This document shows positions 7,610 to 16,435 of a stretch of 64,000 nucleotides of DNA, in pieces. Origin of the DNA: Kiritimatiellia bacterium (GTDB lineage Bacteria > Verrucomicrobiota > Kiritimatiellia > JAAZAB01). Each line of letters begins with the position of its first letter. Within the stretch, counting starts at the first letter, position 1. The stretch spans positions 1 through 64,000 of the forward strand of contig JAQUMN010000003.1 in NCBI GenBank assembly GCA_028718125.1. The letters run 5' to 3'. The position numbers were made by a program, and so were the translations under genes. The notes beneath the pieces were generated by a model that saw only the letters and a list, made by a program, of their open reading frames with translations, did not search any database and was not told the origin of the DNA.

Positions 7610-9112
7610 ATGCAACTCACAACCTTGAAAGAATACCTCGCGCTGGCCCGGGAATATGACCTGATCCCGGTCTGCAAGGAAGTGCTGGCCGACCTTGAAA
7701 CGCCGGTTTCCGTGCTCCGGCGCTTCGCGGATAACCCCAACGTGTTCCTGCTCGAAAGCATCGAGGGCGGCGAAACCTGGGGCCGCTATTCCTTCATCGG
7801 CGTCGAGCCCGAGCTTTTGTTCGAAACTGAACACACCGACTCGCCTGGGCGTAGCGCTCTCGCCTTGGCGAAGCCGTCGGCGGAGCTTGGCGTCACCGAC
7901 CCGCAATTGCTCCGGCGCTTGCGACCCGTCTACCAGGGCGTACGCACGGCCCCCGTGCAGGGATTGCCCCGCTTTTTCGGCGGAACCGTGGGTTATATCG
8001 GCTACGAGGCCGTCCGCGAGTTCGAGCGCCTGCCCTCTCCCAAGCCGGTCCGCGGCGGAAGCCGTCCGATCAGCCGCTTCCTGAAAGTGGATAACCTGAT
8101 CGTGTTCGACAACCTGCGCCACACGATTAAGATCATCGTCTGCTCCCGCCCCGGGGATGCCGCTTCGCCGGCGCAGGCTTACGAGGCTGCCTGCCGTAAA
8201 ATCGCCGCCATCGAGACAACCCTTCAACAACCCTCTCAGCACATCGATAACTGCGTCTATCCGCCGGTAACATTCGCCTCCAACATGACAAGCGCCCAGT
8301 ACCAGGCCATCGTCCGCAAAGCCAAGGAATACATCGTGGCCGGGGATATCATCCAGGTGGTCCCGAGCCAGCGGTTCAGCGCCCGCTCGGAAGTGCCGCC
8401 ATTCCAGCTGTACCGCGCCTTGCGACTGCTGAACCCATCGCCGTATTTGTATTTCCTCAAGATCGGCGACCAGGCACTGGTGGGCTCTTCACCGGAAGTC
8501 ATGGTGCGGCTCACGGGCAACCGCGTGGAACTGCGGCCCATCGCCGGCACGCGCCCGCGCGGCGCCACCGAGCAGCAGGACCGCCAATTGGCCGACGAAC
8601 TGCTCGCTGACGACAAGGAAAAGGCCGAGCACATTATGCTGGTGGACCTGGGCCGCAATGACCTCGGGCGCATCGCGGAAACCGGCAGCGTGCAGGTGCG
8701 CGACTACATGACGATCGAACGCTACAGCCACGTCATGCATATTGTCTCGCACGTGGAAGCCATCCTGCGCCAGGGCTGCGACGCCGCCGACGTGATTCGC
8801 GCGACCTTTCCCGCCGGCACGCTTTCGGGCGCGCCCAAAATTCGCGCCATGGAAATCATCCACGAGCTGGAGAACGAACCGCGCGGGGCCTACGGCGGGG
8901 CGCTGGGCTACATCAGCTATGACGGCAGCATGGATTTTGCCATCACGATCCGCACCCTGGAAATCGCCGGCGGCACCATCGCCATCCAGGCCGGCGGCGG
9001 CGTTGTCTATAATTCCGACCCGCAAAAGGAATTCGAGGAAACCTGTCACAAGGCGCGCGGCATGCAAAAAGCCGTGGCCCTGGCCGCCAACGGCCTGCAA
9101 CTTGAAAATTAA
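7610..9112 (+). CDS. trpE: anthranilate synthase component I
   Basis: TrpE uses chorismate and ammonia from TrpG to make anthranilate, the committed step of tryptophan synthesis. The 500-residue sequence contains LLESIEGGETWGRYSFIG (N-terminal regulatory part), VPSQRFSA, GSSPEVMVRL, PIAGTRPRG, LVDLGRNDLGR, FPAGTLSGAPKIRAMEII and AYGGALGYI, all family landmarks. LLES near residue 46 resembles the tryptophan-feedback LLES motif. Residues 78-97 (SPGRSALALAKPSAELGVTD) are an in-frame 60-nt insertion flanked by a 7-bp duplication CACCGAC (7834-7840, 7894-7900), absent from typical TrpE. The gene leads the operon and is probably translated from a leaderless or short-leader mRNA. Confidence 0.96.
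   Translation: MQLTTLKEYLALAREYDLIPVCKEVLADLETPVSVLRRFADNPNVFLLESIEGGETWGRYSFIGVEPELLFETEHTDSPGRSALALAKPSAELGVTDPQLLRRLRPVYQGVRTAPVQGLPRFFGGTVGYIGYEAVREFERLPSPKPVRGGSRPISRFLKVDNLIVFDNLRHTIKIIVCSRPGDAASPAQAYEAACRKIAAIETTLQQPSQHIDNCVYPPVTFASNMTSAQYQAIVRKAKEYIVAGDIIQVVPSQRFSARSEVPPFQLYRALRLLNPSPYLYFLKIGDQALVGSSPEVMVRLTGNRVELRPIAGTRPRGATEQQDRQLADELLADDKEKAEHIMLVDLGRNDLGRIAETGSVQVRDYMTIERYSHVMHIVSHVEAILRQGCDAADVIRATFPAGTLSGAPKIRAMEIIHELENEPRGAYGGALGYISYDGSMDFAITIRTLEIAGGTIAIQAGGGVVYNSDPQKEFEETCHKARGMQKAVALAANGLQLEN
7841..7900 (+). repeat. in-frame palindromic element inserted in trpE
   Basis: The insert carries TCGCCTTGGCGAAGCCGTC and a GCGGAGCTTGGC end and is flanked by CACCGAC direct repeats. 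Related sequence occurs inside the protease gene at 43666-43706 (protein SPGRSASAEPG) and in non-coding DNA at 28639-28680. Total added length is 60 nt, so the frame is kept. Confidence 0.65.
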
Positions 9113-9128
9113 CCATTAACCATTCCTC

Positions 9129-9701
9129 ATGATCATTCTAATTGATAATTACGATTCGTTTACTTACAACCTGGTGCATGCGCTTGGCACACTGGGCGCC
9201 GAAATCCAGGTGTTCCGCAACGACGCCGTCACGGTTGATGCCGTGGTCGCCCTGCACGCGCAGGCCGTGGTAATTTCGCCCGGCCCCTGCACGCCCGAGA
9301 AAGCCGGCATTTCCGTGGCGTTGATCCGCCGGCTGTCCGGTATTGTCCCGCTGCTGGGCGTATGCCTGGGCCACCAAGCCATCGGCGCGGCCTTCGGCGC
9401 CCAGGTGGCCGGCGCGAAGGCCATCATGCACGGCAAAACCTCCCTTATCCATCACACCGGCAAGGGACTGTACCAGGGGCTTAAGAACCCCTTTGTGGCC
9501 GGACGGTATCATTCCCTGGCCATAATGCGCGCCGGCTTGCCCCCGGAACTGGTGATCGAGGCCACCAGCGAGGATGACGAAATCATGGGCCTGCGCCACA
9601 GCCGGCACGCAACCTACGGCATCCAGTTCCATCCGGAATCAATCCTGACTCCGGCCGGCAAACACCTGCTGCGCAACTTCCTGGAACTGGCCGTGGGGTA
9701 A
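9129..9701 (+). CDS. trpG: anthranilate synthase component II (glutamine amidotransferase)
   Basis: TrpG releases ammonia from glutamine for TrpE. The 190-residue class I amidotransferase has IDNYDSFTYNLVH at the start, the oxyanion/proline-rich ISPGPCTPEKAG, the nucleophile elbow GVCLGHQAIG (catalytic Cys about residue 79) and the catalytic His in IQFHPESI near residue 168. It starts 16 nt after trpE, so the two are transcribed together. It is the stand-alone form without a fused phosphoribosyltransferase. Confidence 0.96.
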   Translation: MIILIDNYDSFTYNLVHALGTLGAEIQVFRNDAVTVDAVVALHAQAVVISPGPCTPEKAGISVALIRRLSGIVPLLGVCLGHQAIGAAFGAQVAGAKAIMHGKTSLIHHTGKGLYQGLKNPFVAGRYHSLAIMRAGLPPELVIEATSEDDEIMGLRHSRHATYGIQFHPESILTPAGKHLLRNFLELAVG

Positions 9702-10034
9702 ATATGTATTTAACCACGGATGAACACGGATCGACACGGATATAAGATGGCGCTTTTTCTCGCGTTGTCCGCCGCAGGCGGATCAACGCGATGCTACCGC
9801 GGAGCGCATTTCGTGTCCCCGACTTTGTCGGGGTTCGAAACGGACGGGGCAGTTTGCCCCGGATGGGGGCGCGCCGGGTGAAGCGCCATACTCATGTATG
9901 CGCGAGCACGGCAAGCCCACAGGCGTGGCGAAATGGCTCGCCCGTTTCGAACGAAATGCGCTACGCTTTCGTGAAAATATTCGATACATATTCCGCCATA
10001 GGCGGACAAGTCGACAAAACCGAAAAAGGACACC
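9702..10034. repeat. trpG-trpD spacer with microrepeat and large hairpin repeat
   Basis: This 333-nt spacer has no gene. At 9711-9742 there is a CCACGGATGAACACGGAT-type microrepeat. From 9804 to 9962 a palindromic unit has arms GCGCATTTCG...TTCGAAACGG and CCGTTTCGAACGAAATGCG, an internal hairpin CCCCGACTTTGTCGGGG, and GCGCCATACTCATGTATGCG in the middle. Its layout matches the dispersed repeats at 6715-6905 and 59885-60065. The arms could form a strong structure in the trp mRNA. Confidence 0.55.
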
Positions 10035-11039
10035 ATGCAAAAAGTGCTGCAAAAACTCATAGACCGCCATGACTTGAACACGTCTGAAGCCGGCGCGGTG
10101 TTCGACCAGCTCATGGATGGCCGTCTCACGCCCGTGCAGATCGGCGCATTTCTGACCGCCCTGCGCATGAAGGGCGAATCCGTGGACGAGTTGAGCGGCG
10201 CCGCGGCCTCCATGCGGCGGCACGCCGTGCTGATTGACACCGGCGGTTTGCCGGTCGTGGACACCTGCGGCACGGGCGGCGACCACGCGGGCACATTCAA
10301 CATTTCCACCATGGCCGCGCTGGTTGTGGCCGGCGCCGGCGTACCGGTGGCCAAGCACGGCAACCGGGCAGTCACCAGTCAATGCGGCTCGGCTGACGTC
10401 CTGCTCGCGCTGGGCATTAACATCGAGGCGCCGCCGGAAACCGTGGAGGAATGCATTCGCGACATCGGGATCGGTTTCCTGTTCGCCCAGAAATTGCATC
10501 CGGCCATGAAGCATGTTGCCCCCGTGCGCCGGGAGCTGGGCGTCCGCACCGTTTTTAATATGCTGGGGCCATTAACCAACCCGGCCAATGCCCGCGGCCA
10601 AATCCTGGGCGTATTCGCGCCGGAACTGACCGAAAGTTTTGCCGCCGTCCTGCGCGAGCTGGGCAGCAAGCGGGTTTTTATTGTGCATGGCCGGGACGGC
10701 CTGGATGAAATCACGGTTACCACGACGACACGCGTCACGGAACTACGCGATGGCCGCCTGCGCACATACGAGCTTGATCCGCTTCCGCTCATCGGCGCTT
10801 ATTATTCCATGGATACCCTGCGGGGCGGCTCCCCGCAAGAAAACGCGGCCATCACCCGCCGCGTGCTGGCGGGTGAAAGCGGCGCCGCGCGCGACATCGT
10901 CTTGCTCAATGCGGCCGCCGGCATTGTCGCCGGGGGCAAAGCCGATGACCTGAAGAATGGTTTTGAGCTGGCCAAAATCTCGATAGACAGCGGCCAGGCT
11001 GCCGCCAAGCTGGCGGCATTGATTGAACATACGCGGTAA
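10035..11039 (+). CDS. trpD: anthranilate phosphoribosyltransferase
   Basis: TrpD transfers the phosphoribosyl group from PRPP to anthranilate. The 334-residue protein shows the PRPP-binding VDTCGTGGDHAGTFNISTM block (about residues 74-92), VAKHGNRAVTSQCGSADVL, and GIGFLFAQKLHPAMKHV, plus VFNMLGPLTNPA. Length and motif order are typical. AAAGGACACC directly before the ATG provides a ribosome site. It is separated from trpG by the 333-nt repeat-bearing spacer. Confidence 0.96.
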   Translation: MQKVLQKLIDRHDLNTSEAGAVFDQLMDGRLTPVQIGAFLTALRMKGESVDELSGAAASMRRHAVLIDTGGLPVVDTCGTGGDHAGTFNISTMAALVVAGAGVPVAKHGNRAVTSQCGSADVLLALGINIEAPPETVEECIRDIGIGFLFAQKLHPAMKHVAPVRRELGVRTVFNMLGPLTNPANARGQILGVFAPELTESFAAVLRELGSKRVFIVHGRDGLDEITVTTTTRVTELRDGRLRTYELDPLPLIGAYYSMDTLRGGSPQENAAITRRVLAGESGAARDIVLLNAAAGIVAGGKADDLKNGFELAKISIDSGQAAAKLAALIEHTR

Positions 11040-11154
11040 CTACGGAGGTGTTCAGTGTTCGGCAAAGCATGGCCGACAAATCATAAGACAACAGACAAGA
11101 CTTTTGTGATCTCAACCTTAATGGCCGCCAAAGAGTCGTATAAGAATATTCAGC

Positions 11155-11946
11155 ATGAACTCTTTTCTTCAATCCATAATGGCCGAGCGACGCAACGACG
11201 CCAAGCACTCAAGCGTGCATCTGCCGCTCGCGCGCCTGGAACGGATCGTCGCAGGGCTGCCCAAAATCCGGAGCCTGAAAGAAGGGCTGATACAAGGAAA
11301 GAGACACGAACGCCAGGCACACATCATCGCCGAGGTCAAGAAATCGAGCCCGTCAGCAGGACTGCTGCGCGCAGCATATGATCCGGCGGGCGTGGCCAGG
11401 ACATACGAACAGGCGGGTGCGGCCGGCATTTCCGTGCTGACGGAGCCCCGCCATTTTCTTGGCCGGGATAAAGACCTGCAACAGGTCCGCCAGGCGGTGA
11501 ACCTGCCGATTTTGCGCAAGGACTTTGTGTCCGATCCTTACCAAGTCCTCGAAACGCGGGCGCTGGGCGCGGATGTCATCCTGCTGATTGCCGCCGGCCT
11601 GGAAGATGCATTGCTTAAGCAGCTTTATGTAACGGCGCTGGCCATCGGGCTGGATGTGATCGTAGAAGTGCACACGCAGGAAGAGCTAAATCGCGTCCTT
11701 CCATTCGACCAGGCCATCATAGGCGTCAACAGCCGGGACCTGAATACGCTCAAGACCGACCTGGAGCAAGCCCGGGACCTGGCGCCCCTGATTCCGCCGG
11801 GCCGCCGGAAAATCGCCGAAAGCGGCATAAAAAGCCGGCACGACATTGAAGACCTGCAGGCCCATGGCTACAGCGGATTTTTAATCGGCGAAACGCTCAT
11901 GAAATCGGACAACGCGGCCGCAACCTTGCGCGGGTTGATCGGATGA
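11155..11946 (+). CDS. trpC: indole-3-glycerol phosphate synthase
   Basis: TrpC closes the indole ring of CdRP to give indole-3-glycerol phosphate. The 263-residue TIM barrel has IIAEVKKSSPSAGLLR (catalytic Lys), ISVLTEPRHFLGRDKDL, LPILRKDFVSDPYQVLE, DVILLIAAGL, IIGVNSRDLNTLKTDL and AESGIKSRHDIEDL with GFLIGETLM. Two starts are possible, 11155 and 11179; neither has a strong ribosome site, and I keep the longer. The 115-nt gap after trpD contains nothing recognisable. Confidence 0.95.
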   Translation: MNSFLQSIMAERRNDAKHSSVHLPLARLERIVAGLPKIRSLKEGLIQGKRHERQAHIIAEVKKSSPSAGLLRAAYDPAGVARTYEQAGAAGISVLTEPRHFLGRDKDLQQVRQAVNLPILRKDFVSDPYQVLETRALGADVILLIAAGLEDALLKQLYVTALAIGLDVIVEVHTQEELNRVLPFDQAIIGVNSRDLNTLKTDLEQARDLAPLIPPGRRKIAESGIKSRHDIEDLQAHGYSGFLIGETLMKSDNAAATLRGLIG

Positions 11947-11969
11947 GGGACGGAAGCGCGAAGCAATTA

Positions 11970-12048
11970 GCCGCCATAATGCGCAAAAAGCACAATAAGA
12001 AAAAATCCGGCAAAAAACATCTTTGTGTCTCTTGCGCCTTTTTGCGGC
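11970..12048. repeat. solo inverted-repeat unit related to the GxxExxY element
   Basis: Arms GCCGCCATAATGCGCAAAAA (from 11970) and CTTGCGCCTTTTTGCGGC (to 12048) are imperfect inverted repeats of about 26 bp around a 27-nt AT-rich core. The right arm is almost identical to the right arm of the GxxExxY unit at 3748-3768. It lies between trpC and trpF. Confidence 0.65.
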
Positions 12049-12062
12049 TACTTTAGGATTGC

Positions 12063-12707
12063 ATGCATAAACTTATGCGCCGAACAACCGAAATCAAAAT
12101 CTGCGGATTGACCAATCTTCCGGACGCCCGCATGGCGCTGGATGCGGGGGCGGATTACTTGGGATTTGTGCTGCATGCACGATCGCCGCGGCACATCACA
12201 CCCGGCGCCATGCGCCGCCTGTTGGACCGGCTTCCAACCGGCGTGCGGGCCATCGCCGTTTTCGTGAATGCGCAGCGCGAACTTGTGGAAATGCTGGCGC
12301 GCGATTGCCGCTTGCATGCCGTTCAACTCCATGGTGATGAGCGCGCGGCCGATTGGGTTGACATGCCGGTTCCGGCCTGGCGCGCCGCGCGGCTGCGCCA
12401 CGGCAAACCCGACCCCGCGCCGGACCAATGGCCGGCTACACGTTACGTGCTGGATGCCGCCGTCCCGGGCCGCTACGGAGGGACCGGCCGGACAGCAGAC
12501 TGGGCAAAAGCGGCAAAACTGTCTCTGCAGGTGCCGTTGATGCTGGCCGGAGGCCTGATCCCGGACAATGTCGCCGAAGCGATTCGCATCGTCGCCCCGC
12601 TGGGCGTGGACACGGCCAGCGGCGTGGAAAAGGCGCCGGGTAAAAAAGATCACCGCAAAGTGGCGGCCTTCATCAAGGCCGTGAGAGAAGTCCGGATAGA
12701 CAGATAA
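12063..12707 (+). CDS. trpF: phosphoribosylanthranilate isomerase
   Basis: TrpF converts phosphoribosylanthranilate to CdRP by an Amadori rearrangement. The 214-residue barrel has EIKICGLTNLPDA (catalytic Cys), GADYLGFVLHARSPRHI, AVQLHGDE, the catalytic Asp in VLDAAVPGRYGGTGRTADW, LMLAGGLIPDNVAEAI and the C-terminal GVDTASGVEKAPGKKDHRKV. It is a separate enzyme, not fused to TrpC. ATG 12063 or 12075 could initiate. Inverted-repeat units lie on both sides, spacing it from trpC and trpB. Confidence 0.95.
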   Translation: MHKLMRRTTEIKICGLTNLPDARMALDAGADYLGFVLHARSPRHITPGAMRRLLDRLPTGVRAIAVFVNAQRELVEMLARDCRLHAVQLHGDERAADWVDMPVPAWRAARLRHGKPDPAPDQWPATRYVLDAAVPGRYGGTGRTADWAKAAKLSLQVPLMLAGGLIPDNVAEAIRIVAPLGVDTASGVEKAPGKKDHRKVAAFIKAVREVRIDR

Positions 12708-12723
12708 GTCAATTGCAAAAGTA

Positions 12724-12820
12724 GCCACAAAGAGGCACAAAATTCACAAATAGAAAAATCAAAGAATCATGTTCTTATGCTTTATTACCTTGTATTGTGT
12801 TTCTTGTGCATTTTTGTGGC
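12724..12820. repeat. second solo inverted-repeat unit in the trp operon
   Basis: Arms GCCACAAAGAGGCACAAAAT (from 12724) and TTCTTGTGCATTTTTGTGGC (to 12820) mirror the unit at 11970-12048, with A in place of G at matching positions. The 45-nt core is AT-rich and has no reading frame. It lies between trpF and trpB. Confidence 0.65.
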
Positions 12821-12866
12821 AAAATGAAGTTTTAAAACTGGCCCAGATAATTTCAACAAGGAGTTC

Positions 12867-14069
12867 ATGATGAAACACGAACCTGATGCCCGGGGCCATT
12901 TCGGTCCCTATGGCGGACGCTATGTGGCCGAGACCCTGATGCCGGCCCTGATCGAGCTGGAGCAAGCCTATCGCAAAGCGATGAAGGACCCGGCCTTTAA
13001 CAAGTTATTTCATGCTATCCTCCGGGATTACGTGGGGCGGCCTTCGCCGCTTTATTTGGCCGAGCGCCTGACGAAAGCCTATGGCGGCGCGCGCCTTTAC
13101 CTCAAGCGCGAGGATCTGAACCATACCGGCGCCCACAAGATCAACAACACGATCGGCCAGGCCCTGCTGGCCCGCCGCATGGGCAAAACACGCCTCATGG
13201 CCGAAACGGGCGCGGGCCAGCACGGCGTGGCCACCGCCACGGCGGCCGCCCTGTTCGGAATGGAATGCGAAGTATTCATGGGCACGGAAGATATCCGGCG
13301 CCAGGCGCCCAACGTTCAGCGCATGCAGTTCCTCGGCGCCACGGTTCATCCCGTGCACAGCGGCACGGCCACCCTCAAAGACGCCATGAGCGAGGCCATG
13401 CGCGCCTGGGTTGCGCGCGTGGACGATACTTTCTACGTGATCGGCTCCGTGGCCGGCCCGCATCCCTACCCCAGCATGGTGCGGGCTTTTCAAAGCGTGA
13501 TCGGCACGGAAGCCCGCGCGCAAATCCTTGAAAAAACAGGGTGCCTGCCGAATATGGTTATCGCCTGCGTTGGCGGCGGCAGTAATGCGGCCGGCATTTT
13601 TTCAGCCTTCCTGGACGATACGAAAGTTCGGCTGGTCGGCGTCGAGGCCGCGGGCTTCGGCATCCGCACCGGCAAACACGCCGCCAGCATCGGGGCGGGC
13701 CGCATCGGTATCCTGCACGGCGCCAAAAGTTATTTGCTCCAGGATGACGACGGCCAGGTGCAGAACGCGCACTCGGTCAGCGCCGGTCTGGATTATCCCG
13801 GCGTCGGGCCGCAACATGCGCACTGGGCCGATAGCGCCCGGGTTAAATACTGCTCCATCACCGATACCGAAGCTCTGCGGGCGTTCGACGATCTCACCCG
13901 CCTGGAAGGAATTCTGCCGGCGCTGGAATCGAGCCACGCCCTGGCGGAAGCCAAAAAACGGGCGCGCAAACTGGGGGCGCGCGCAACGATTGTCATCAAC
14001 CTGTCCGGCCGCGGCGACAAGGACCTGGACAACATTATGGCGTACAAACAGAAACACAGGAAACAGTGA
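12867..14069 (+). CDS. trpB: tryptophan synthase beta chain
   Basis: TrpB condenses indole with serine using pyridoxal phosphate. The 400-residue sequence carries the cofactor lysine in [16 protein letters not shown], the preceding [51 protein letters not shown], the phosphate-binding [10 protein letters not shown] and SGRGDKDL near the end. AAGGAG at 12858-12863 favours the second of two tandem ATGs (12870) on spacing, though 12867 is kept as the outer limit. It is the standard TrpB1 form that pairs with the TrpA that follows. Confidence 0.97.
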   Translation: MMKHEPDARGHFGPYGGRYVAETLMPALIELEQAYRKAMKDPAFNKLFHAILRDYVGRPSPLYLAERLTKAYGGARLYLKREDLNHTGAHKINNTIGQALLARRMGKTRLMAETGAGQHGVATATAAALFGMECEVFMGTEDIRRQAPNVQRMQFLGATVHPVHSGTATLKDAMSEAMRAWVARVDDTFYVIGSVAGPHPYPSMVRAFQSVIGTEARAQILEKTGCLPNMVIACVGGGSNAAGIFSAFLDDTKVRLVGVEAAGFGIRTGKHAASIGAGRIGILHGAKSYLLQDDDGQVQNAHSVSAGLDYPGVGPQHAHWADSARVKYCSITDTEALRAFDDLTRLEGILPALESSHALAEAKKRARKLGARATIVINLSGRGDKDLDNIMAYKQKHRKQ

Positions 14070-14076
14070 GATTCTC

Positions 14077-14853
14077 ATGAATCGAATAACACACACATTT
14101 CAAACCTTGCGAATGCAAGGCCGCAAGGCGCTGATCGGCTACCTGACGGTGGGTGATCCGAACTTGAAAACCTCGGAGCGCAACATCCGCTTGGCGCTGG
14201 CCAGCGGGCTGGATATCCTGGAACTCGGCGTGCCGTTTTCCGATCCAACGGCCGATGGGCCCTCAATCCAGGCTGCGGGTCAGCGGGCCCTGGCGTCCGG
14301 CGTAAACCTGAAACAGATTCTGGCAATGGCCGCGCGCCTGCGCCGTACATCCAAGGTCCCGATGATCCTGTTCAGTTACGCCAATCCGCTGTTCCGGTAT
14401 GGGTATGATGCCCTGTGCCGGGACGCGGCGCGCGCCGGCCTTGACGGTTTTCTGGTGGTAGATTTACCGTTCGAGGAATCGGCCGAACTGCGCGTACCGA
14501 TGAAACGCCACGGGCTGCTGTTTATTCAACTCATTGCGCCCACCACCTCGCCTGAACGGGCCCGAAGATTACTGGCGGAAGCCGACGGGTTCGTGTATTA
14601 CATCCTGGTGAAAGGCGTAACCGGTACGCGCAAGCGGATAGTATTTGACACAAAGAAAAATATCGATCGCCTTCGAACCTGCACAGCGTTGCCCATCGCC
14701 GCCGGGTTCGGCATCAGCGACGGCGAGCAAGCTCGCGCGGCGGCGAGGCATGCCGATGCCGTCGTGGTCGGCAGTGCGCTGGTGGAGGCGGCCCGCGCAG
14801 GCCGCCTGGCCAAGCTGGTCCGCGAACTGGCGACCGCCGTACACAAGGCATAA
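14077..14853 (+). CDS. trpA: tryptophan synthase alpha chain
   Basis: TrpA cleaves indole-3-glycerol phosphate and passes indole to TrpB. From ATG 14077 the product is 258 residues with ALIGYLTVGDPN (active-site region), LELGVPFSDPTADGPSIQAA (catalytic Glu and Asp), MILFSYANPLFRYG, DLPFEES, LIAPTTSPERA and GFGISDGEQARAA. It begins 7 nt after trpB. A longer open frame runs upstream through trpB but is only a shadow. This completes trpEGDCFBA. Confidence 0.96.
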   Translation: MNRITHTFQTLRMQGRKALIGYLTVGDPNLKTSERNIRLALASGLDILELGVPFSDPTADGPSIQAAGQRALASGVNLKQILAMAARLRRTSKVPMILFSYANPLFRYGYDALCRDAARAGLDGFLVVDLPFEESAELRVPMKRHGLLFIQLIAPTTSPERARRLLAEADGFVYYILVKGVTGTRKRIVFDTKKNIDRLRTCTALPIAAGFGISDGEQARAAARHADAVVVGSALVEAARAGRLAKLVRELATAVHKA

Positions 14854-14921
14854 AACGAAGGTTGCCGTTCCCTGATAGCGATTATTGGCATGGATGTATT
14901 CAAAGCAAGCATGGAGATCGA

Positions 14922-15680
14922 ATGAAAACGAGCATGCGAAGAGAGTTTGCGCCGTTACTGATCCTGATGATGGCTTCCGCCGGGGCCCCCGCCGGCGAGC
15001 GGGCCGTGGAAGCCGAACTGCATGAGCATGTTACCAACGCCTTCATCAATCCCGGCAAGGCATCCAGCCTGCCCAGGGTGCTGATCATCGGGGATTCCAT
15101 CTCGATCGGTTATACCGACCCCGTGCGCCACAACCTGAAGGGCATCGCGGATGTGTCCCGCCCTCCGGTGAACTGCCAGCACACCGGGTATGGCCTGGCA
15201 AACATCACGACCTGGCTGGGCACCGGCAAATGGGATGTGATCCACTTCAATTTCGGTATCTGGGATACGCACTTGCTCGATGAAAAGGGCAATCTGATGT
15301 CAGCCAGTATAGACGGGGACAAAAAAAGGCCCAAAGGCGTAATCCGGATACGGCATACCCCTGAACAGTATGGAGCAAATTTGACGAAGATTCTTGAGAT
15401 ACTCAAGGGCACCGGCGCCAAGCTCATCTGGGCCAGCTCGACGCCGATCATGTACCGGACGGGCGAACGGTTTGAGGCCATCCCGACGCTCAACCGGGTT
15501 GCCGCGGACCTCATGACATCCCACGGCGTTGCCATCGATGATTTATACGCGTTCGTTCTGCCGCATGTTAAGGAATGGCAGAATCCGGACAAGTGCCATT
15601 TCAACGCGCAGGGCAACGCGCAGCTCGGCAAACAGGTGGCCGAATGCATCCAGCGCGCCATTGCCATGAAGGATCAATGA
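14922..15680 (+). CDS. secreted SGNH/GDSL-family hydrolase
   Basis: The 252-residue product begins with a signal peptide (MKTSMRREFAPLLILMMAS...AGAPAGERA). The catalytic Ser lies in VLIIGDSISIGYT, an Asn block in HFNFGIWDTH, and the Asp-His pair in PDKCHFNAQGNAQLG near the C-terminus. SGNH enzymes act as esterases or acetyl-hydrolases, often on carbohydrates; the substrate is not predictable. GGAG at 14913-14916 sets the start at 14922. Its stop overlaps the start of the next gene (ATGA), so the two are coupled. Confidence 0.85.
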   Translation: MKTSMRREFAPLLILMMASAGAPAGERAVEAELHEHVTNAFINPGKASSLPRVLIIGDSISIGYTDPVRHNLKGIADVSRPPVNCQHTGYGLANITTWLGTGKWDVIHFNFGIWDTHLLDEKGNLMSASIDGDKKRPKGVIRIRHTPEQYGANLTKILEILKGTGAKLIWASSTPIMYRTGERFEAIPTLNRVAADLMTSHGVAIDDLYAFVLPHVKEWQNPDKCHFNAQGNAQLGKQVAECIQRAIAMKDQ

Positions 15681-16435
15681 GGTATGTTATGACCACTGAA
15701 TATATTTACGGTATCAATCCGGCCTTTGAGGTCGTGCGCGCCAGGCGCCGCGTGATTCGCGCGGTCTACTTCGGGCCGAGCGGTGCAGCCGGCTCCCGCC
15801 GCCGCAAACTCACCGAACTGCTCAACGAGGCCAAGGTGCCCGTGACCGCCGCCGACAAGCGCCGGCTTTTTGATTTATGCCGGACGACGGAGCATCAGGG
15901 CGTCGTGCTGGAAGTGGAATCTTATCCCTACGCTTCACTGGAAAGCCTGCAGGAGACCGACCGCCTGCTCCTGATCGACAACGTGGAAGACCCCCAGAAC
16001 GTCGGGGCCATTTTGCGGAGTGCCGAAATCTTCGGCTGGCATGATGTGCTGCTGGCCAACCGGGGCGTACCGGAAATCTATCCTTCCGTCGTCAAGGCAT
16101 CCTCCGGCGCCACCGAATATCTGCGGATTGCCCGGGATCACACCGCCAACGAATATGTTAAGGCGCTGTTGGCAATGGGATTCACGCTCGTGGCCCTGGA
16201 CGCGCGCGGGAAGGAAGATCTCCGGCGCCTGAGCGAACGAAATCCGAAGAAGATCCTGCTGGTGATCGGCGGCGAGCACCGTGCGGTCGGCCAGCATATT
16301 CTTAACCAGGCCCACCACATTGTTAGCATTCCCCAGCAGGGGCGCATTACTTCGCTCAACGCCTCGGTGGCGGCGGGCATCGCCCTCTACCTTCTGCAGC
16401 CACAGCTACAACAACCGGGCTTTAGCCCGCGTTAG
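15677..16435 (+). CDS. rlmB: TrmH-family rRNA 2'-O-methyltransferase (RlmB-like)
   Basis: RlmB-type SPOUT enzymes methylate the ribose of G2251 in 23S rRNA. The 252-residue protein has an N-terminal substrate-binding domain (YIYGINPAFEVVRA...), then the knotted SPOUT core with NVGAILRSAEIFG, LLVIGGEHRAVGQ and ITSLNASVAAGIALYLL. ATG 15677 overlaps the previous stop; ATG 15689 (MTTEYIYG) is an alternative. The C-terminal QPGFSPR is encoded by a CCGGGCTTTAGCCCG hairpin, a likely acquired tail that may double as a terminator. The stop overlaps the stop of the convergent NYN gene. Confidence 0.9.
   Translation: MRYVMTTEYIYGINPAFEVVRARRRVIRAVYFGPSGAAGSRRRKLTELLNEAKVPVTAADKRRLFDLCRTTEHQGVVLEVESYPYASLESLQETDRLLLIDNVEDPQNVGAILRSAEIFGWHDVLLANRGVPEIYPSVVKASSGATEYLRIARDHTANEYVKALLAMGFTLVALDARGKEDLRRLSERNPKKILLVIGGEHRAVGQHILNQAHHIVSIPQQGRITSLNASVAAGIALYLLQPQLQQPGFSPR
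16416..16429. terminator. hairpin at the rlmB / NYN convergent junction
   Basis: CGGGCT-TT-AGCCCG forms a 6-bp stem just inside the rlmB 3' end, where rlmB and the NYN gene meet tail to tail. No T-run follows on either strand, so a terminator role is only plausible. Confidence 0.3.

Noticed and set aside
7573-7610. Attenuator leader peptide before trpE
   Set aside because: The promoter lies within 40 bp of the ATG, leaving no space for a Trp-codon leader and terminator.
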